A DNA stretch of 64,000 nucleotides. Origin: an uncultured Maribacter sp. Lineage in GTDB: Bacteria > Bacteroidota > Bacteroidia > Flavobacteriales > Flavobacteriaceae. The notes beneath the pieces are model-generated. The model made no database searches. It was not told the DNA's origin and saw only the letters and a list, made by a program, of their open reading frames with translations. Both the position numbers and the translations under genes were made by a program. Positions 52,461 to 61,621 of this stretch are shown here, one piece after another. Location: NCBI GenBank assembly GCA_947493885.1, contig CANLTE010000002.1:1-64000 (forward strand), given 5' to 3'. The first letter of the stretch is position 1. Each line of letters begins with the position of its first letter.

Positions 52461-55400
52461 ATGTATTTAATTTTTGACACCGAAACTACTGGATTACCTA
52501 AACGTTGGAATGCGCCAATTACAGATACGGATAACTGGCCGCGTTGTATACAAATAGCATGGCAGCTGCATGATGAAATGGGTAATTTGGTGGAGAGTCA
52601 AGATTATTTGGTGAAACCAGATGGCTTTAATATTCCGTATGATGCCGAGAAAATACATGGTATTTCTACAGAACTTGCTGCTCAAAATGGTATTTCTCTT
52701 ACTGAGGTTCTAGAGAAATTTAACATTGCCATGGCGAAGACAAAGTTTATTGTTGGGCAAAATGTTGGTTTTGATGTTAACATAATGGGGGCAGAGTTTT
52801 ATCGTATGGGTGTGGAGAACCCATTACAAGAGTTACCTGTTTTAGACACCTGTACGGAACATACTGCACAACTTTGTCAAATACCAGGTGGTCGTGGTGG
52901 TAAGTTTAAATTACCAACGCTAACGGAATTACATCAGTTTTTATTTGGAGAGCCTTTTGGAGAGGCTCATAACGCAACAGCAGATGTTGAGGCAACCACG
53001 CGGTGTTTTTTAGAACTTATTCGGAAGCAACAGTATACTACAGAGCAGTTAGATGTTCAACCAGATTATTTTAAGAATTTCAATGAGGCAAATCCTCAGC
53101 CAATAAAGCTGATAGGGTTAAAGCATATTAATCTAAAAAAAGCATCCAAAAAGATTGCAGATGCTTTATGGGAAAAAGATACTGGAGGAGTTTCGCAGGA
53201 AGAAATTGACCAAAACTTAGCTTCACTAGAAACTGCAGAATTTGCACATTTACACAATCATACGCAGTTTTCAATATTACAATCTACTATAAGTGTTCCA
53301 GATTTAATTAAAGCTGCCATCAAAAATAAGATGTCCGCAGTAGCTATGACGGATCATGCAAATATGATGGGGGCTTTTCACTTTGTAAATGGTGTAATTA
53401 ATCATAATAAAGGTGTTGTGGCGCGTAATGCGGAAAACCAAAAAAGGTTTGAAGCTACCCAAAACGGAACATTAGAAGAAGGGCAAGAACCTTTGCCCGA
53501 GTTGCCCGAGATTCAAAAGGAAGTAACACCAATTATTGGATGTGAATTTCAGGTTTGTGAAAATCATACCGATAAATCGCAAAAGGATAATGGGTACCAA
53601 ATAGTAATGTTAGCTAAAAATAAAAATGGTTATCATAATTTGGCGAAAATGTCATCAATTGCCTTTGTTGATGGTAAATATTATGTTCCTCGAATCGATA
53701 AAAAAATTATCGAACAGTATAAGGAAGATGTAATTGTACTTACTGGTAACCTCTATGGAGAAGTGCCTAGTAAGGTTTTAAATGTGGGTGAAAAGCAAGC
53801 AGAAGAAGCTCTTATTTGGTGGAAAGATACTTTTGGAGATGATTTATATATTGAATTGATGCGTCATGGTCAAGAAGATGAAAATCGAGTAAATCAAGTG
53901 CTAATTCAGTTTGCAAAAAAGCATAATGTAAAGGTAGTTGCAACGAACAATACGTATTATGTTGAAAAAGAAAATGCGCATGCGCATGATATTTTATTAT
54001 GTGTAAAAGATGGAGAAAAGCAAGCAACTCCAATAGGTCGAGGTCGAGGGTACCGATACGGATTGCCTAATCAGGAATACTACTTTAAGTCTTCGGAAGA
54101 AATGAAGGAGCTTTTTAAAGATATTCCAGAAGCCATTACCAATATTCAGGAAATAATAAATAAGGTAGAAACATTTACACTAGCACGTGATGTTTTATTA
54201 CCTGCGTTTGATATTCCAGAAGAATTTCAGTTCGAAGAAGATAAATTAGACGGAGGTAAGCGCGGTGAGAATAAATTTCTTCGTCATATAACGTATGAAG
54301 GTGCCAAAATACGATATGGTGAAATTACACCTGAGATTGATGAGCGTTTAGATTTTGAGCTTCAGGTAATTGAAAAAACAGGATATCCAGGATATTTTTT
54401 AATTGTTGAAGATTTTATTAGGGCAGCTCGAAAAATGGATGTTTCGGTAGGGCCAGGTCGTGGATCTGCTGCAGGATCTGCGGTAGCATATTGTTTATGG
54501 ATTACCAATTTGGATCCTATTAAGTACGATTTACTTTTTGAGCGTTTCTTAAATCCTGATCGTGTATCCATGCCTGATATTGATATTGATTTTGATGACG
54601 AAGGTCGTGGTCGTGTAATGGATTATGTAATTGATAAATATGGCTCAAATCAAGTAGCTCAAATCATTACTTATGGTACTATGGCTGCAAAATCATCTAT
54701 TCGAGATACTGCAAGAGCACTGGATTTACCTCTTATGGATGCTGATCGCATGGCGAAGCTTATTCCTAATATGTCTAAGCTTAAAAAGATAATAGGGGTT
54801 GATGAAGCGGTACTAAAAGGTAAATTTAATAGCGAAGAACTTATTAAAATTAATGAGCTTTTAAATATTTCTGAGGGAGATGGGTTAGAGTCTGAGACCT
54901 TAAATCAGGCATACATATTAGAAGGTTCGGTGCGTAATACTGGTATTCATGCCTGTGGAGTAATTATAACCCCAGATGATATTACTAAGTTCGTGCCTGT
55001 AGCACTTGCCAAGGATTCTGACATGTACTGTACTCAGTTTGATAATTCTGTTGTGGAAGATGCAGGATTGTTAAAAATGGATTTCTTGGGGTTAAAAACA
55101 TTAACCTTAATTAAAGATACCGTAAAAATTGTAAAAGCCAAACATGGTGTTGAGTTAGATCCTGAGAATTTCCCTCTGGATGATGAAAAAACATACGAGC
55201 TTTTCCAAAGAGGTGAAACTGTAGGGGTGTTCCAATATGAATCTCCTGGGATGCAAAAACATATGAGGTCATTAAAACCCACCGTATTTGCAGATTTAAT
55301 TGCCATGAATGCATTGTACCGTCCTGGGCCAATGGAATATATACCTAGCTTTATTGCCCGTAAACATGGTACCGAAGAAATTGTATATGATCTTGATGCT

Positions 55401-56897
55401 TGCGAAGAGTATTTAGCGGAGACTTATGGAATTACTGTTTATCAAGAGCAGGTGATGTTGTTATCGCAAAAACTAGCAGATTTTACTAAAGGTGAAGCCG
55501 ATGTTTTGCGTAAGGCAATGGGTAAAAAGCAAAAACATGTACTTGATAAAATGAAGCCTAAGTTTATAGAACAGGCTTCAACAAAAGGTCATGCTGTAGA
55601 TAAATTAGAGAAGATTTGGAAGGATTGGGAGGCTTTTGCTGCTTACGCATTTAATAAGTCGCACTCAACATGTTACGCATGGATTGCATATCAAACAGCA
55701 TATTGCAAAGCACATTACCCCGCTGAATATATGGCAGCGGTACTTTCAAATAATATGAATGATATTAAGCAGGTAACCTTTTTTATGGAGGAATGTAAGC
55801 GAATGGGCTTAGATGTACTTGGTCCAGATGTAAATGAATCATATTACAAATTTGCTGTTAATGATGCTGGTGCGGTGCGTTTTGGAATGGGGGCAATTAA
55901 AGGTGTAGGTAAAGGTGCCGTAGATACCATTGTGGACAACAGAAAAAAAGATGGTGCTTATAAGTCAGTCTTTGATATGGCAAAGCGTATAGACTTAAGA
56001 GCTTCTAATAAAAAAGCTTTTGAAAGTTTAGCAGTTGCTGGCGGATTTGATTCTTTTGGTGACACGCATAGGGCACAATATTTTCATGACGAAGGTGATG
56101 GTGTCACGTTTTTAGAAAAGGTAATAAAGTCGGGTTCTAAGTATCAGGAAAACCAAAATTCTTCTCAAATGGATATGTTTGGTGGAATGAGTGAGGCGCA
56201 AATAGCAGAGCCAACTGTGCCACCATGTGAAGAATGGGGAACCATGGAAAAACTTCGCAGGGAAAAAGAGGTAGTAGGGATTTATATTTCTGGTCATCCA
56301 TTAGATGATTTTAAAACTGAAATAAAGGCATTCACCAATGCCAACGTGGGGTATTTTAATACTATGGAAGATTATGTGAATAGAGAACTTTCTTTTGCTG
56401 GAGTAATTACCGATGTGCAACATAGGATATCAAAAAATGGTAAAGGCTGGGCAATGTTTACCATTGAAGATTATACCGATTCATATGATTTTAGAGTGTT
56501 TGGAGAAGAATATTTAAAGTATCGCCATTTTTTAATGGTAAATTCTTTTGTTCATGTAAAAGCATTTATACGAGAGGGTTGGGTTAATAAAGAAACCGGT
56601 AAAAAAGGAGACCCACGTATGCAGTTCAATAATTTTATGCTGTTGCAGGACGTAATGGAAACCTATGCAAAAAAACTCACCATTAAATTGGATATAAAAA
56701 CGCTTAATGAAAACTATGTACATGATTTAAAAGAAACGTTGAGTTTTCATAAAGGAGAACATCCACTTAGCTTTGTTATTTATGAAATGGAGGAGCAAAT
56801 AAAAGTAAACATGCCTTCAAGAAGGCAAAAAGTTCAAATTTCTAGTGAGTTGTTAAACGTATTGGAAGAGAAAGAGGTGCATTTTAAACTAAATTAA
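52461..56897 (+). CDS. dnaE: DNA polymerase III alpha subunit with N-terminal exonuclease
   Basis: The protein has 1478 residues. Residues 1-190 are a DnaQ-type 3'-5' exonuclease (IFDTETTGLP, DVNIMG, NATADVEATT; the acidic DEDDh residues are intact). The PHP domain follows (FAHLHNHTQFSI, MTDHANM), then the polymerase core (VGPGRGSAAGSAVAYCL, MPDIDIDFDD), a helix-hairpin-helix region, and a late OB fold (LSFAGVITDVQHRI). This exonuclease-alpha fusion is a Bacteroidota trait. It replicates the chromosome. Confidence 0.96.
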   Translation: MYLIFDTETTGLPKRWNAPITDTDNWPRCIQIAWQLHDEMGNLVESQDYLVKPDGFNIPYDAEKIHGISTELAAQNGISLTEVLEKFNIAMAKTKFIVGQNVGFDVNIMGAEFYRMGVENPLQELPVLDTCTEHTAQLCQIPGGRGGKFKLPTLTELHQFLFGEPFGEAHNATADVEATTRCFLELIRKQQYTTEQLDVQPDYFKNFNEANPQPIKLIGLKHINLKKASKKIADALWEKDTGGVSQEEIDQNLASLETAEFAHLHNHTQFSILQSTISVPDLIKAAIKNKMSAVAMTDHANMMGAFHFVNGVINHNKGVVARNAENQKRFEATQNGTLEEGQEPLPELPEIQKEVTPIIGCEFQVCENHTDKSQKDNGYQIVMLAKNKNGYHNLAKMSSIAFVDGKYYVPRIDKKIIEQYKEDVIVLTGNLYGEVPSKVLNVGEKQAEEALIWWKDTFGDDLYIELMRHGQEDENRVNQVLIQFAKKHNVKVVATNNTYYVEKENAHAHDILLCVKDGEKQATPIGRGRGYRYGLPNQEYYFKSSEEMKELFKDIPEAITNIQEIINKVETFTLARDVLLPAFDIPEEFQFEEDKLDGGKRGENKFLRHITYEGAKIRYGEITPEIDERLDFELQVIEKTGYPGYFLIVEDFIRAARKMDVSVGPGRGSAAGSAVAYCLWITNLDPIKYDLLFERFLNPDRVSMPDIDIDFDDEGRGRVMDYVIDKYGSNQVAQIITYGTMAAKSSIRDTARALDLPLMDADRMAKLIPNMSKLKKIIGVDEAVLKGKFNSEELIKINELLNISEGDGLESETLNQAYILEGSVRNTGIHACGVIITPDDITKFVPVALAKDSDMYCTQFDNSVVEDAGLLKMDFLGLKTLTLIKDTVKIVKAKHGVELDPENFPLDDEKTYELFQRGETVGVFQYESPGMQKHMRSLKPTVFADLIAMNALYRPGPMEYIPSFIARKHGTEEIVYDLDACEEYLAETYGITVYQEQVMLLSQKLADFTKGEADVLRKAMGKKQKHVLDKMKPKFIEQASTKGHAVDKLEKIWKDWEAFAAYAFNKSHSTCYAWIAYQTAYCKAHYPAEYMAAVLSNNMNDIKQVTFFMEECKRMGLDVLGPDVNESYYKFAVNDAGAVRFGMGAIKGVGKGAVDTIVDNRKKDGAYKSVFDMAKRIDLRASNKKAFESLAVAGGFDSFGDTHRAQYFHDEGDGVTFLEKVIKSGSKYQENQNSSQMDMFGGMSEAQIAEPTVPPCEEWGTMEKLRREKEVVGIYISGHPLDDFKTEIKAFTNANVGYFNTMEDYVNRELSFAGVITDVQHRISKNGKGWAMFTIEDYTDSYDFRVFGEEYLKYRHFLMVNSFVHVKAFIREGWVNKETGKKGDPRMQFNNFMLLQDVMETYAKKLTIKLDIKTLNENYVHDLKETLSFHKGEHPLSFVIYEMEEQIKVNMPSRRQKVQISSELLNVLEEKEVHFKLN

Positions 56898-57005
56898 ATG
56901 ACTAGAGGATTTAGTACACTTTGTATTTAATAGGAATAAATTTTACTAATGTTACAATAGGAAAAACGAATATTACGTTAGTAAGGAAACAGTATTTTTT
57001 TTGAC

Positions 57006-57013
57006 TAAATTTG
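57006..57013 (+). promoter_or_regulatory. Probable -7 element of trxA
   Basis: TAAATTTG matches TAnnTTTG and ends 22 bp before the ATG at 57036. No clear -33 box is visible. Confidence 0.45.
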
Positions 57014-57035
57014 CGTAATATAAAAAAATAAAAAC

Positions 57036-57353
57036 ATGGCATTAGAAATAACAGATGCAACTTTTGACGAAGTAGTATTAAAAAGTGATAAACCTGTAGT
57101 AGTGGATTTTTGGGCAGCTTGGTGTGGACCTTGTAGAATGGTTGGACCAATCATTGATGAAGTTAGTAACGAGTACGATGGTAAAGCTGTAGTTGGTAAA
57201 TTAGATGTAGATGCTAATCAAGAGTTTGCAGCAAAGTATGGAGTGCGTAACATTCCAACAGTTTTGGTATTTAAAGATGGTGAAATAGTAAGTAGACAAG
57301 TTGGGGTTTCTCCAAAGAAAGTTTATACAGATGCTATTGACGCAGCATTATAA
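57036..57353 (+). CDS. trxA: Thioredoxin
   Basis: The protein has 105 residues with the redox site WAAWCGPCRMVGPI and cis-Pro NIPTVLVFKDGE. It is cytosolic and has no signal peptide. It reduces disulfides of ribonucleotide reductase, peroxiredoxins and other clients. It has its own promoter and terminator. Confidence 0.96.
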   Translation: MALEITDATFDEVVLKSDKPVVVDFWAAWCGPCRMVGPIIDEVSNEYDGKAVVGKLDVDANQEFAAKYGVRNIPTVLVFKDGEIVSRQVGVSPKKVYTDAIDAAL

Positions 57354-57370
57354 AAATAAATAACAATGGT

Positions 57371-57402
57371 AAAAAGGGTTTGACAAATGTCAAACCCTTT
57401 TT
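57371..57402. terminator. Terminator shared by trxA and the convergent gene
   Basis: A 15-bp perfect stem (57371-57385 with 57388-57402, AAAAAGGGTTTGACA) has a two-base loop. A and T runs on both sides make it usable in both directions. Confidence 0.85.
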
Positions 57403-57405
57403 TGT

Positions 57406-57831
57406 TTATTTAAAAATAGGAATATCACTAACTAATTTCCAGATTCCTTTTTCGTTTTTAACTAAAAGGATAATAGATACTATTGTTGCCTTTTTGCCTT
57501 TAAAAGTGACCTTAGTGCTTGCAGTTGTACCGTTAATAACAATATCTTCAAAAGTGAGGTTTCTAGAGTCGCCTCCCCATTCTTTAGTTTTTATTTTTTC
57601 TAAATATTGTGTTTTAGTAACTATACTAACACTTTTACTGCCAAAAAGACGATTTAAAACAACTCTGTAATGTTGGTCTAAAAGTTTTTCTAGTGCCTGG
57701 GTATCATTGTTGTCACCTGCTTTGGAAAAAGCAGTAATGGATTGCTTAATGGCGTCTTGATCCGTTACTTGAGCTTTGCAACCAACTGTTAGTATTAAAA
57801 ATAATAGCATCGCAACTCCTGAATTCTTCAT
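57406..57831 (-). CDS. NTF2-like (DUF4440-type) lipoprotein
   Basis: The protein has 141 residues. A lipobox (TVGC, Cys at about residue 18) is followed by one NTF2-like cone (DAIKQSITAFSKAGDNNDTQALEKLLDQHYRVVLN and NEKGIWKLVSDIPIF). It is probably a periplasmic ligand-binding protein. A palindrome ATTGATATATCAAT lies at 57968-57981, identical to the core of the MarR operator, so it is a likely target of the neighbouring MarR regulator. Confidence 0.8.
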   Translation of the reverse strand: MKNSGVAMLLFLILTVGCKAQVTDQDAIKQSITAFSKAGDNNDTQALEKLLDQHYRVVLNRLFGSKSVSIVTKTQYLEKIKTKEWGGDSRNLTFEDIVINGTTASTKVTFKGKKATIVSIILLVKNEKGIWKLVSDIPIFK

Positions 57832-57967
57832 GTTTTTGTTTTTTAAATTAATAAATGATGTTTTTTTATGTGATTTGGGTTCTGGTGTTTTTTTATTTCT
57901 TTTTCCTCATAAGCTATTGTTTTAATGTTCAACTTTAATTGATATGTATATTTTATCGTAATCAATT

Positions 57968-57981
57968 ATTGATATATCAAT
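57968..57981. promoter_or_regulatory. MarR-type operator candidate upstream of the NTF2-like gene
   Basis: The 14-bp palindrome ATTGATATATCAAT is identical to the core at 58479-58492. It lies 137 bp upstream of the NTF2-like start and just after the MarR stop codon. Confidence 0.6.
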
Positions 57982-57999
57982 TTTTAAATTAAAAAAATA

Positions 58000-58434
58000 C
58001 TAACTCATGTTCTGCTGTATTTTTAAAAGCAAGCTTCTTAGTAGTTTTACCTCTTCAGTAGAGAAACCTTCAATACTTTTTTTACGATGCTCTTTAATCA
58101 TTTTCATGTGTTTTTTTACAAACGCAATACCCTTGCTGGTTAACTTAATGTTATATTGTCTTCTGTTGTTGGGTATAGGTTCTCTTAGTAAAAGTTGTTT
58201 TTTTTCTAAAATATCTAGTGTTCGCGTAATAGATGCAGGGTCCCTTAATGACTTGTCGGCGAGCTCTTTTTGAGAAATATGTTCAAATTCTTCTATGATT
58301 TTCAATAAAATCCATTGCTCAATAGTAATACCAAGGTTAATTCGGTCAAATTCTTTTTGAGAGTATTTTTTAGATATCTTACTAGTTTTATCTATCTGAA
58401 AAAGAATAACATCTTCAATATTTCCGCCTGCCAT
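58000..58434 (-). CDS. MarR family transcriptional regulator
   Basis: The protein has 144 residues with a winged helix-turn-helix (HISQKELADKSLRDPASITRTLDILEKKQLLLREPIPNNRR and the wing RQYNIKLTSKG). The helices at both ends serve dimerisation. It lies between the NTF2-like gene and the divergent DUF58 gene, and two matching palindromes flank it. It probably autoregulates and controls one or both neighbours. Confidence 0.87.
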   Translation of the reverse strand: MAGGNIEDVILFQIDKTSKISKKYSQKEFDRINLGITIEQWILLKIIEEFEHISQKELADKSLRDPASITRTLDILEKKQLLLREPIPNNRRQYNIKLTSKGIAFVKKHMKMIKEHRKKSIEGFSTEEVKLLRSLLLKIQQNMS

Positions 58435-58467
58435 AGGTGATAAAATTATATGAATTTCTCCACAAAT

Positions 58468-58503
58468 ATAAATTTATTATTGATATATCAATAATAAATT
58501 TAT
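58468..58503. promoter_or_regulatory. 36-bp palindrome, MarR operator candidate
   Basis: A perfect palindrome centred at 58485/58486 (core ATTGATATATCAAT at 58479-58492) lies in the gap between the divergent MarR (58434) and DUF58 (58550) genes, where a repressor could cover both promoters. Confidence 0.7.
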
Positions 58504-58549
58504 GCAAAACCTATTGTAGGTTTTATATCTTAGTGCAACATACTAGTAT

Positions 58550-59479
58550 ATGAATCTTCAATCAGAATTAAATAATTCGGCTTTATTCCATAATCTTGAA
58601 TTACTCGCAAACCAAGTTGTAGAGGGGTTTGTAAGCGGAATTCATAAAAGTCCTTTTCATGGTTTTTCGGCAGAGTTTGCAGAACATAAAATTTATAATA
58701 GAGGAGAAAGTACCAAACATATAGATTGGAAACTTTATGCAAAGACCGACAAGCTTTATACTAAAAAATACGAAGAAGAAACCAATTTACGTTGTCATAT
58801 GATTTTAGATAACTCAGCATCTATGCACTACCCAGAGGTAGAAAAATTGGGGTTAAACAATCTTAACAAGATTGGTTTTTCGGTATTAAGCATTGCGGCA
58901 CTTATGAATGTGTTAAAAAAACAACGCGATGCGGTTGGGCTAAGTGTATACGCTGATAATTATAATTTTTATACACCAGAAAAAGGCAGTGAAAGGCATC
59001 ATCAAATGCTATTGGCGCAATTGAGTAAAATAAGTTTGGATAGCAACCCAGCAAAGGAGACCAAAACGTACACTTATTTGCATCAAATAGCAGAAAAAAT
59101 AAAAAGACGCAGTCTTATTTTTTTATTTACCGATATGTTTCAACATACATTAGATGATAATGAGTTGTTTGAGGCGTTACGACATTTAAAGTACAATAAG
59201 CATGAGGTAGTTTTGTTTCATATGATGGATAAAAAAACCGAGTTACATTTTAATTTTGATAATACTCCTAAGCGTTTTTTAGATGTGGAAACAGGTGAAT
59301 ATATAGATTTGTATTCGGATACTGTAAAAAACAATTATGAGCAAAAATTAACAGCTCAGCTTACTGAGCTTAAGTTAAAATGTGCCCAATATAAGATAAA
59401 ATATGTGGATGTAGATGTTCGTGAAAACTTTTCCAAAGTACTGAATACCTTTTTAGTAGCAAGACAAAAATTTATTTAG
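58550..59479 (+). CDS. DUF58 domain-containing protein
   Basis: The protein has 309 residues and matches DUF58: ESTKHIDWKLYAKTDKLYTKKYEEE and a vWA-like metal-ion site LDNSASMHYP (D-x-S-x-S), with LIFLFTDMF later. DUF58 proteins usually work with MoxR ATPases; no moxR gene is adjacent. It is divergent from the MarR gene and shares its palindromic control region. Confidence 0.88.
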   Translation: MNLQSELNNSALFHNLELLANQVVEGFVSGIHKSPFHGFSAEFAEHKIYNRGESTKHIDWKLYAKTDKLYTKKYEEETNLRCHMILDNSASMHYPEVEKLGLNNLNKIGFSVLSIAALMNVLKKQRDAVGLSVYADNYNFYTPEKGSERHHQMLLAQLSKISLDSNPAKETKTYTYLHQIAEKIKRRSLIFLFTDMFQHTLDDNELFEALRHLKYNKHEVVLFHMMDKKTELHFNFDNTPKRFLDVETGEYIDLYSDTVKNNYEQKLTAQLTELKLKCAQYKIKYVDVDVRENFSKVLNTFLVARQKFI

Positions 59480-59500
59480 TAAATTTTTTAAACAAAATAG

Positions 59501-59531
59501 TTTGGTAATTTGGTTTAGCGGTGTATATTTG
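59501..59531 (+). promoter_or_regulatory. Promoter of tRNA-Asp
   Basis: TTTG at 59501-59504 and TATATTTG at 59524-59531 are 19 bp apart, a close consensus match. The tRNA begins at 59565. Confidence 0.75.
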
Positions 59532-59564
59532 CAACCGCTATTCCGATAGCCATCGGAAGCAAAC

Positions 59565-59638
59565 GGTCTGGTAGTTCAGCTGGTTAGAATACCTGCCTGT
59601 CACGCAGGGGGTCGCGGGTTCGAGTCCCGTCCAGACCG
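59565..59638 (+). tRNA. tRNA-Asp (anticodon GTC)
   Basis: A 74-nt cloverleaf: acceptor GGTCTGG with CCAGACC, anticodon stem CCTGC/GCAGG with loop CTGTCAC (GTC at 59599-59601), T arm GCGGGTTCGAGTCCCGT and discriminator G. CCA is not fully encoded. An AAAAAAGCTCTC/GAGAGCTTTTTT hairpin (59640-59671) follows as terminator. Confidence 0.97.
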
Positions 59639-59639
59639 C

Positions 59640-59671
59640 AAAAAAGCTCTCAAGAAATTGAGAGCTTTTTT
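59640..59671 (+). terminator. Terminator of tRNA-Asp
   Basis: AAAAAAGCTCTCAAG and the complementary AATTGAGAGCTTTTTT form a stem (GCTCTCAA with TTGAGAGC) ending in a T-run. Confidence 0.8.
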
Positions 59672-59748
59672 TGTACTTCAAAATTTAATGAGTTTTGTTG
59701 CTTTGCAACTTATAAAATGTAATGATTAACAGCTTGATATGGATAATA

Positions 59749-60831
59749 CTAATCATAAAGATATTTGCCAGCAGCTTTTCCCATTTTTTGATGGTCATGA
59801 CCAACATATGGAATTACCTCCATAGACCAATTAAAATCGCATTGTATTTCTTTGGCAATTGTTTTTGATGTTTTAAAAAAGTATTTGGCTCTTTCCAATC
59901 TGTGTAATCCTTGCACGTCTGCTGATTTGGAGCGTAACAATGTTCCACCAGTTTCAGTTTTATTGTCAAGTTCGCCAATAAATAGAATTAGTTTTCTTTT
60001 GAATGATTTTTTTAAATCTTCCTTGGTTAATCCCGTTTCTTTAAGTCCAAATGGTAAGGTAATGTTTACATTAGGAAGTGTATAAAAACCGGAGTTTGAT
60101 GCTAAAATTTGATTGACTTTGGTAGAGGAAGCTAAAACAGCTAGTCGATGTAAAATTTGTCCACCTGCCGAATGCCCAAAAGCATCATATTGGGTTTGAT
60201 TAGATTTAAGTTCATTAACCGTAAGATTAAATATTCTATCAAAATCATTAAAAATCCATTCATTTTTATTTGGGTTTACCGTAAAATCAAAAGTATTATC
60301 ATTTAACGTTACCATATTGGTGTTCTCAATTCTGGTGATACTATTTTTTAAATTGAGATTATCCATTATACCACACAGGTGATAATCCTCAAAGGGATAA
60401 TTTTTTTCTGCATACATGGGAGAAAGAATAAGGACATTATATTTTTCGGATTTGTCAATCCATGCATCTCTATAGCTATCTCCGTTTCTTCCAGCACCTG
60501 GTATAACCATTAATATTTTAGAATCTGCATTAAAATTCTTGGGTTTATGATAATATATTTTTATAGGCTTATTTGCTTTTCCTTGATTGCCTTCAATTAA
60601 GAATGCACCAGAACCTTCGTGAATATTTATTTCGTTTAAAACAAGTTCTTTTTGCTGCTTTAAATCACTTTTTTTAATGAGAGCCATATCGCAATGTGGG
60701 CACATTCCGGGTTCCGAAAAGTTAAGTTCATCGCATGATAAATCACATGGTGTACAAACATAGTCGCCATGTTTATTTTTGCATGAGAAAAAGGTTAGAC
60801 ATACAAGGAGTAAAAAAAGAAAATTTTTCAT
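59749..60831 (-). CDS. Alpha/beta hydrolase lipoprotein with Cys-rich metal-binding module
   Basis: The protein has 360 residues. A lipobox (FFSCK) is followed by a Cys-rich module at about 25-52 (YVCTPCDLSCDELNF, GMCPHCDMALI), resembling heavy-metal-binding (HMBD/YHYH-like) domains. The rest is an alpha/beta hydrolase: VIPGAGRNGDSYRD, nucleophile elbow FGHSAGGQI (Ser) and a late VGHDHQ (His). The module recurs in the next gene. It is anchored outside the cytosol; substrate unknown. Confidence 0.8.
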   Translation of the reverse strand: MKNFLFLLLVCLTFFSCKNKHGDYVCTPCDLSCDELNFSEPGMCPHCDMALIKKSDLKQQKELVLNEINIHEGSGAFLIEGNQGKANKPIKIYYHKPKNFNADSKILMVIPGAGRNGDSYRDAWIDKSEKYNVLILSPMYAEKNYPFEDYHLCGIMDNLNLKNSITRIENTNMVTLNDNTFDFTVNPNKNEWIFNDFDRIFNLTVNELKSNQTQYDAFGHSAGGQILHRLAVLASSTKVNQILASNSGFYTLPNVNITLPFGLKETGLTKEDLKKSFKRKLILFIGELDNKTETGGTLLRSKSADVQGLHRLERAKYFFKTSKTIAKEIQCDFNWSMEVIPYVGHDHQKMGKAAGKYLYD

Positions 60832-60840
60832 TGCTTAATA

Positions 60841-61440
60841 TTATTGTTTAAAAAAGGAATCCTTATGTTCATTAGATTTCATACTTACAACTTGGTTACT
60901 CTCGTTTCTGATAAAAGTGACGGTTGCCTGATTCATTTTTGAAAACAAATCATCTTTTTCATGAAAAAGGGGAGTTTTGTGATTTTCGAATAGAGTATAC
61001 AGTCCTTTTTTTGTGTTATCTACAATCATTTCCTCCAAAAAGAAAACAAGTACATCTACTTGTGGGACGTTTTTTATGTCATAATCAGGAACAATAGACA
61101 ATACTCCTTGGCTTACTATTGGTTTGGTTGTTTTAGATATAATGCTAATATCGTGCCCGGCATATGAAAACACCTCTAGCGGCCCAGCAAAATCTAAGAC
61201 TTCTACACCGTCTTGCAGGTAAAAAGCTATTCTCTTTTTATTTGAGTCGGATTCTAATTTTTTGACATCCTTTTTTGGAATCAGTTTCATTCCACAATGC
61301 TTACACTCTCCTTTTTGTTTGAATTTTAAAGTGTCGCATTGGCTATAACATGGTGGACAAACGTAGGTAACATTGGTTTGAGAACCTGATGTGTTAGGTG
61401 ATAACAATACAAGGGCAATAATCAATATATTTTTAATCAT
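60841..61440 (-). CDS. Chimeric exported protein: Cys-rich module, DJ-1 fragment, foreign tail
   Basis: The protein has 199 residues with a signal peptide. Residues about 28-56 are the Cys-rich module (YVCPPCYSQCDTLKF, GECKHCGMKLI). Residues 68-135 match the first half of a DJ-1/PfpI domain (RIAFYLQDGVEVLDFAGPLEVFSYAG), which breaks off before the nucleophile-Cys region. The rest (LYTLFENHKTPLFHEKDD, ATVTFIRNESNQVVSMK) resembles the C-terminus of a serine hydrolase. It is probably the in-frame product of a deletion joining two genes. Confidence 0.65.
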   Translation of the reverse strand: MIKNILIIALVLLSPNTSGSQTNVTYVCPPCYSQCDTLKFKQKGECKHCGMKLIPKKDVKKLESDSNKKRIAFYLQDGVEVLDFAGPLEVFSYAGHDISIISKTTKPIVSQGVLSIVPDYDIKNVPQVDVLVFFLEEMIVDNTKKGLYTLFENHKTPLFHEKDDLFSKMNQATVTFIRNESNQVVSMKSNEHKDSFFKQ

Positions 61441-61621
61441 AACTTTAATTTTGTTGTCAAAATTAGAGAAATGTAAAATTTTAGTAATGCCAGCTATGCG
61501 CAGTATTCGGACAGAATTTTAGTAAATGGGTTAGCTATTATTATGCCTAAATTATTGATTTTAGTAACCTCCAGTTTAGATGGGAAATTAATGCTTATTG
61601 CACTTTCCGATAATTGAATAT

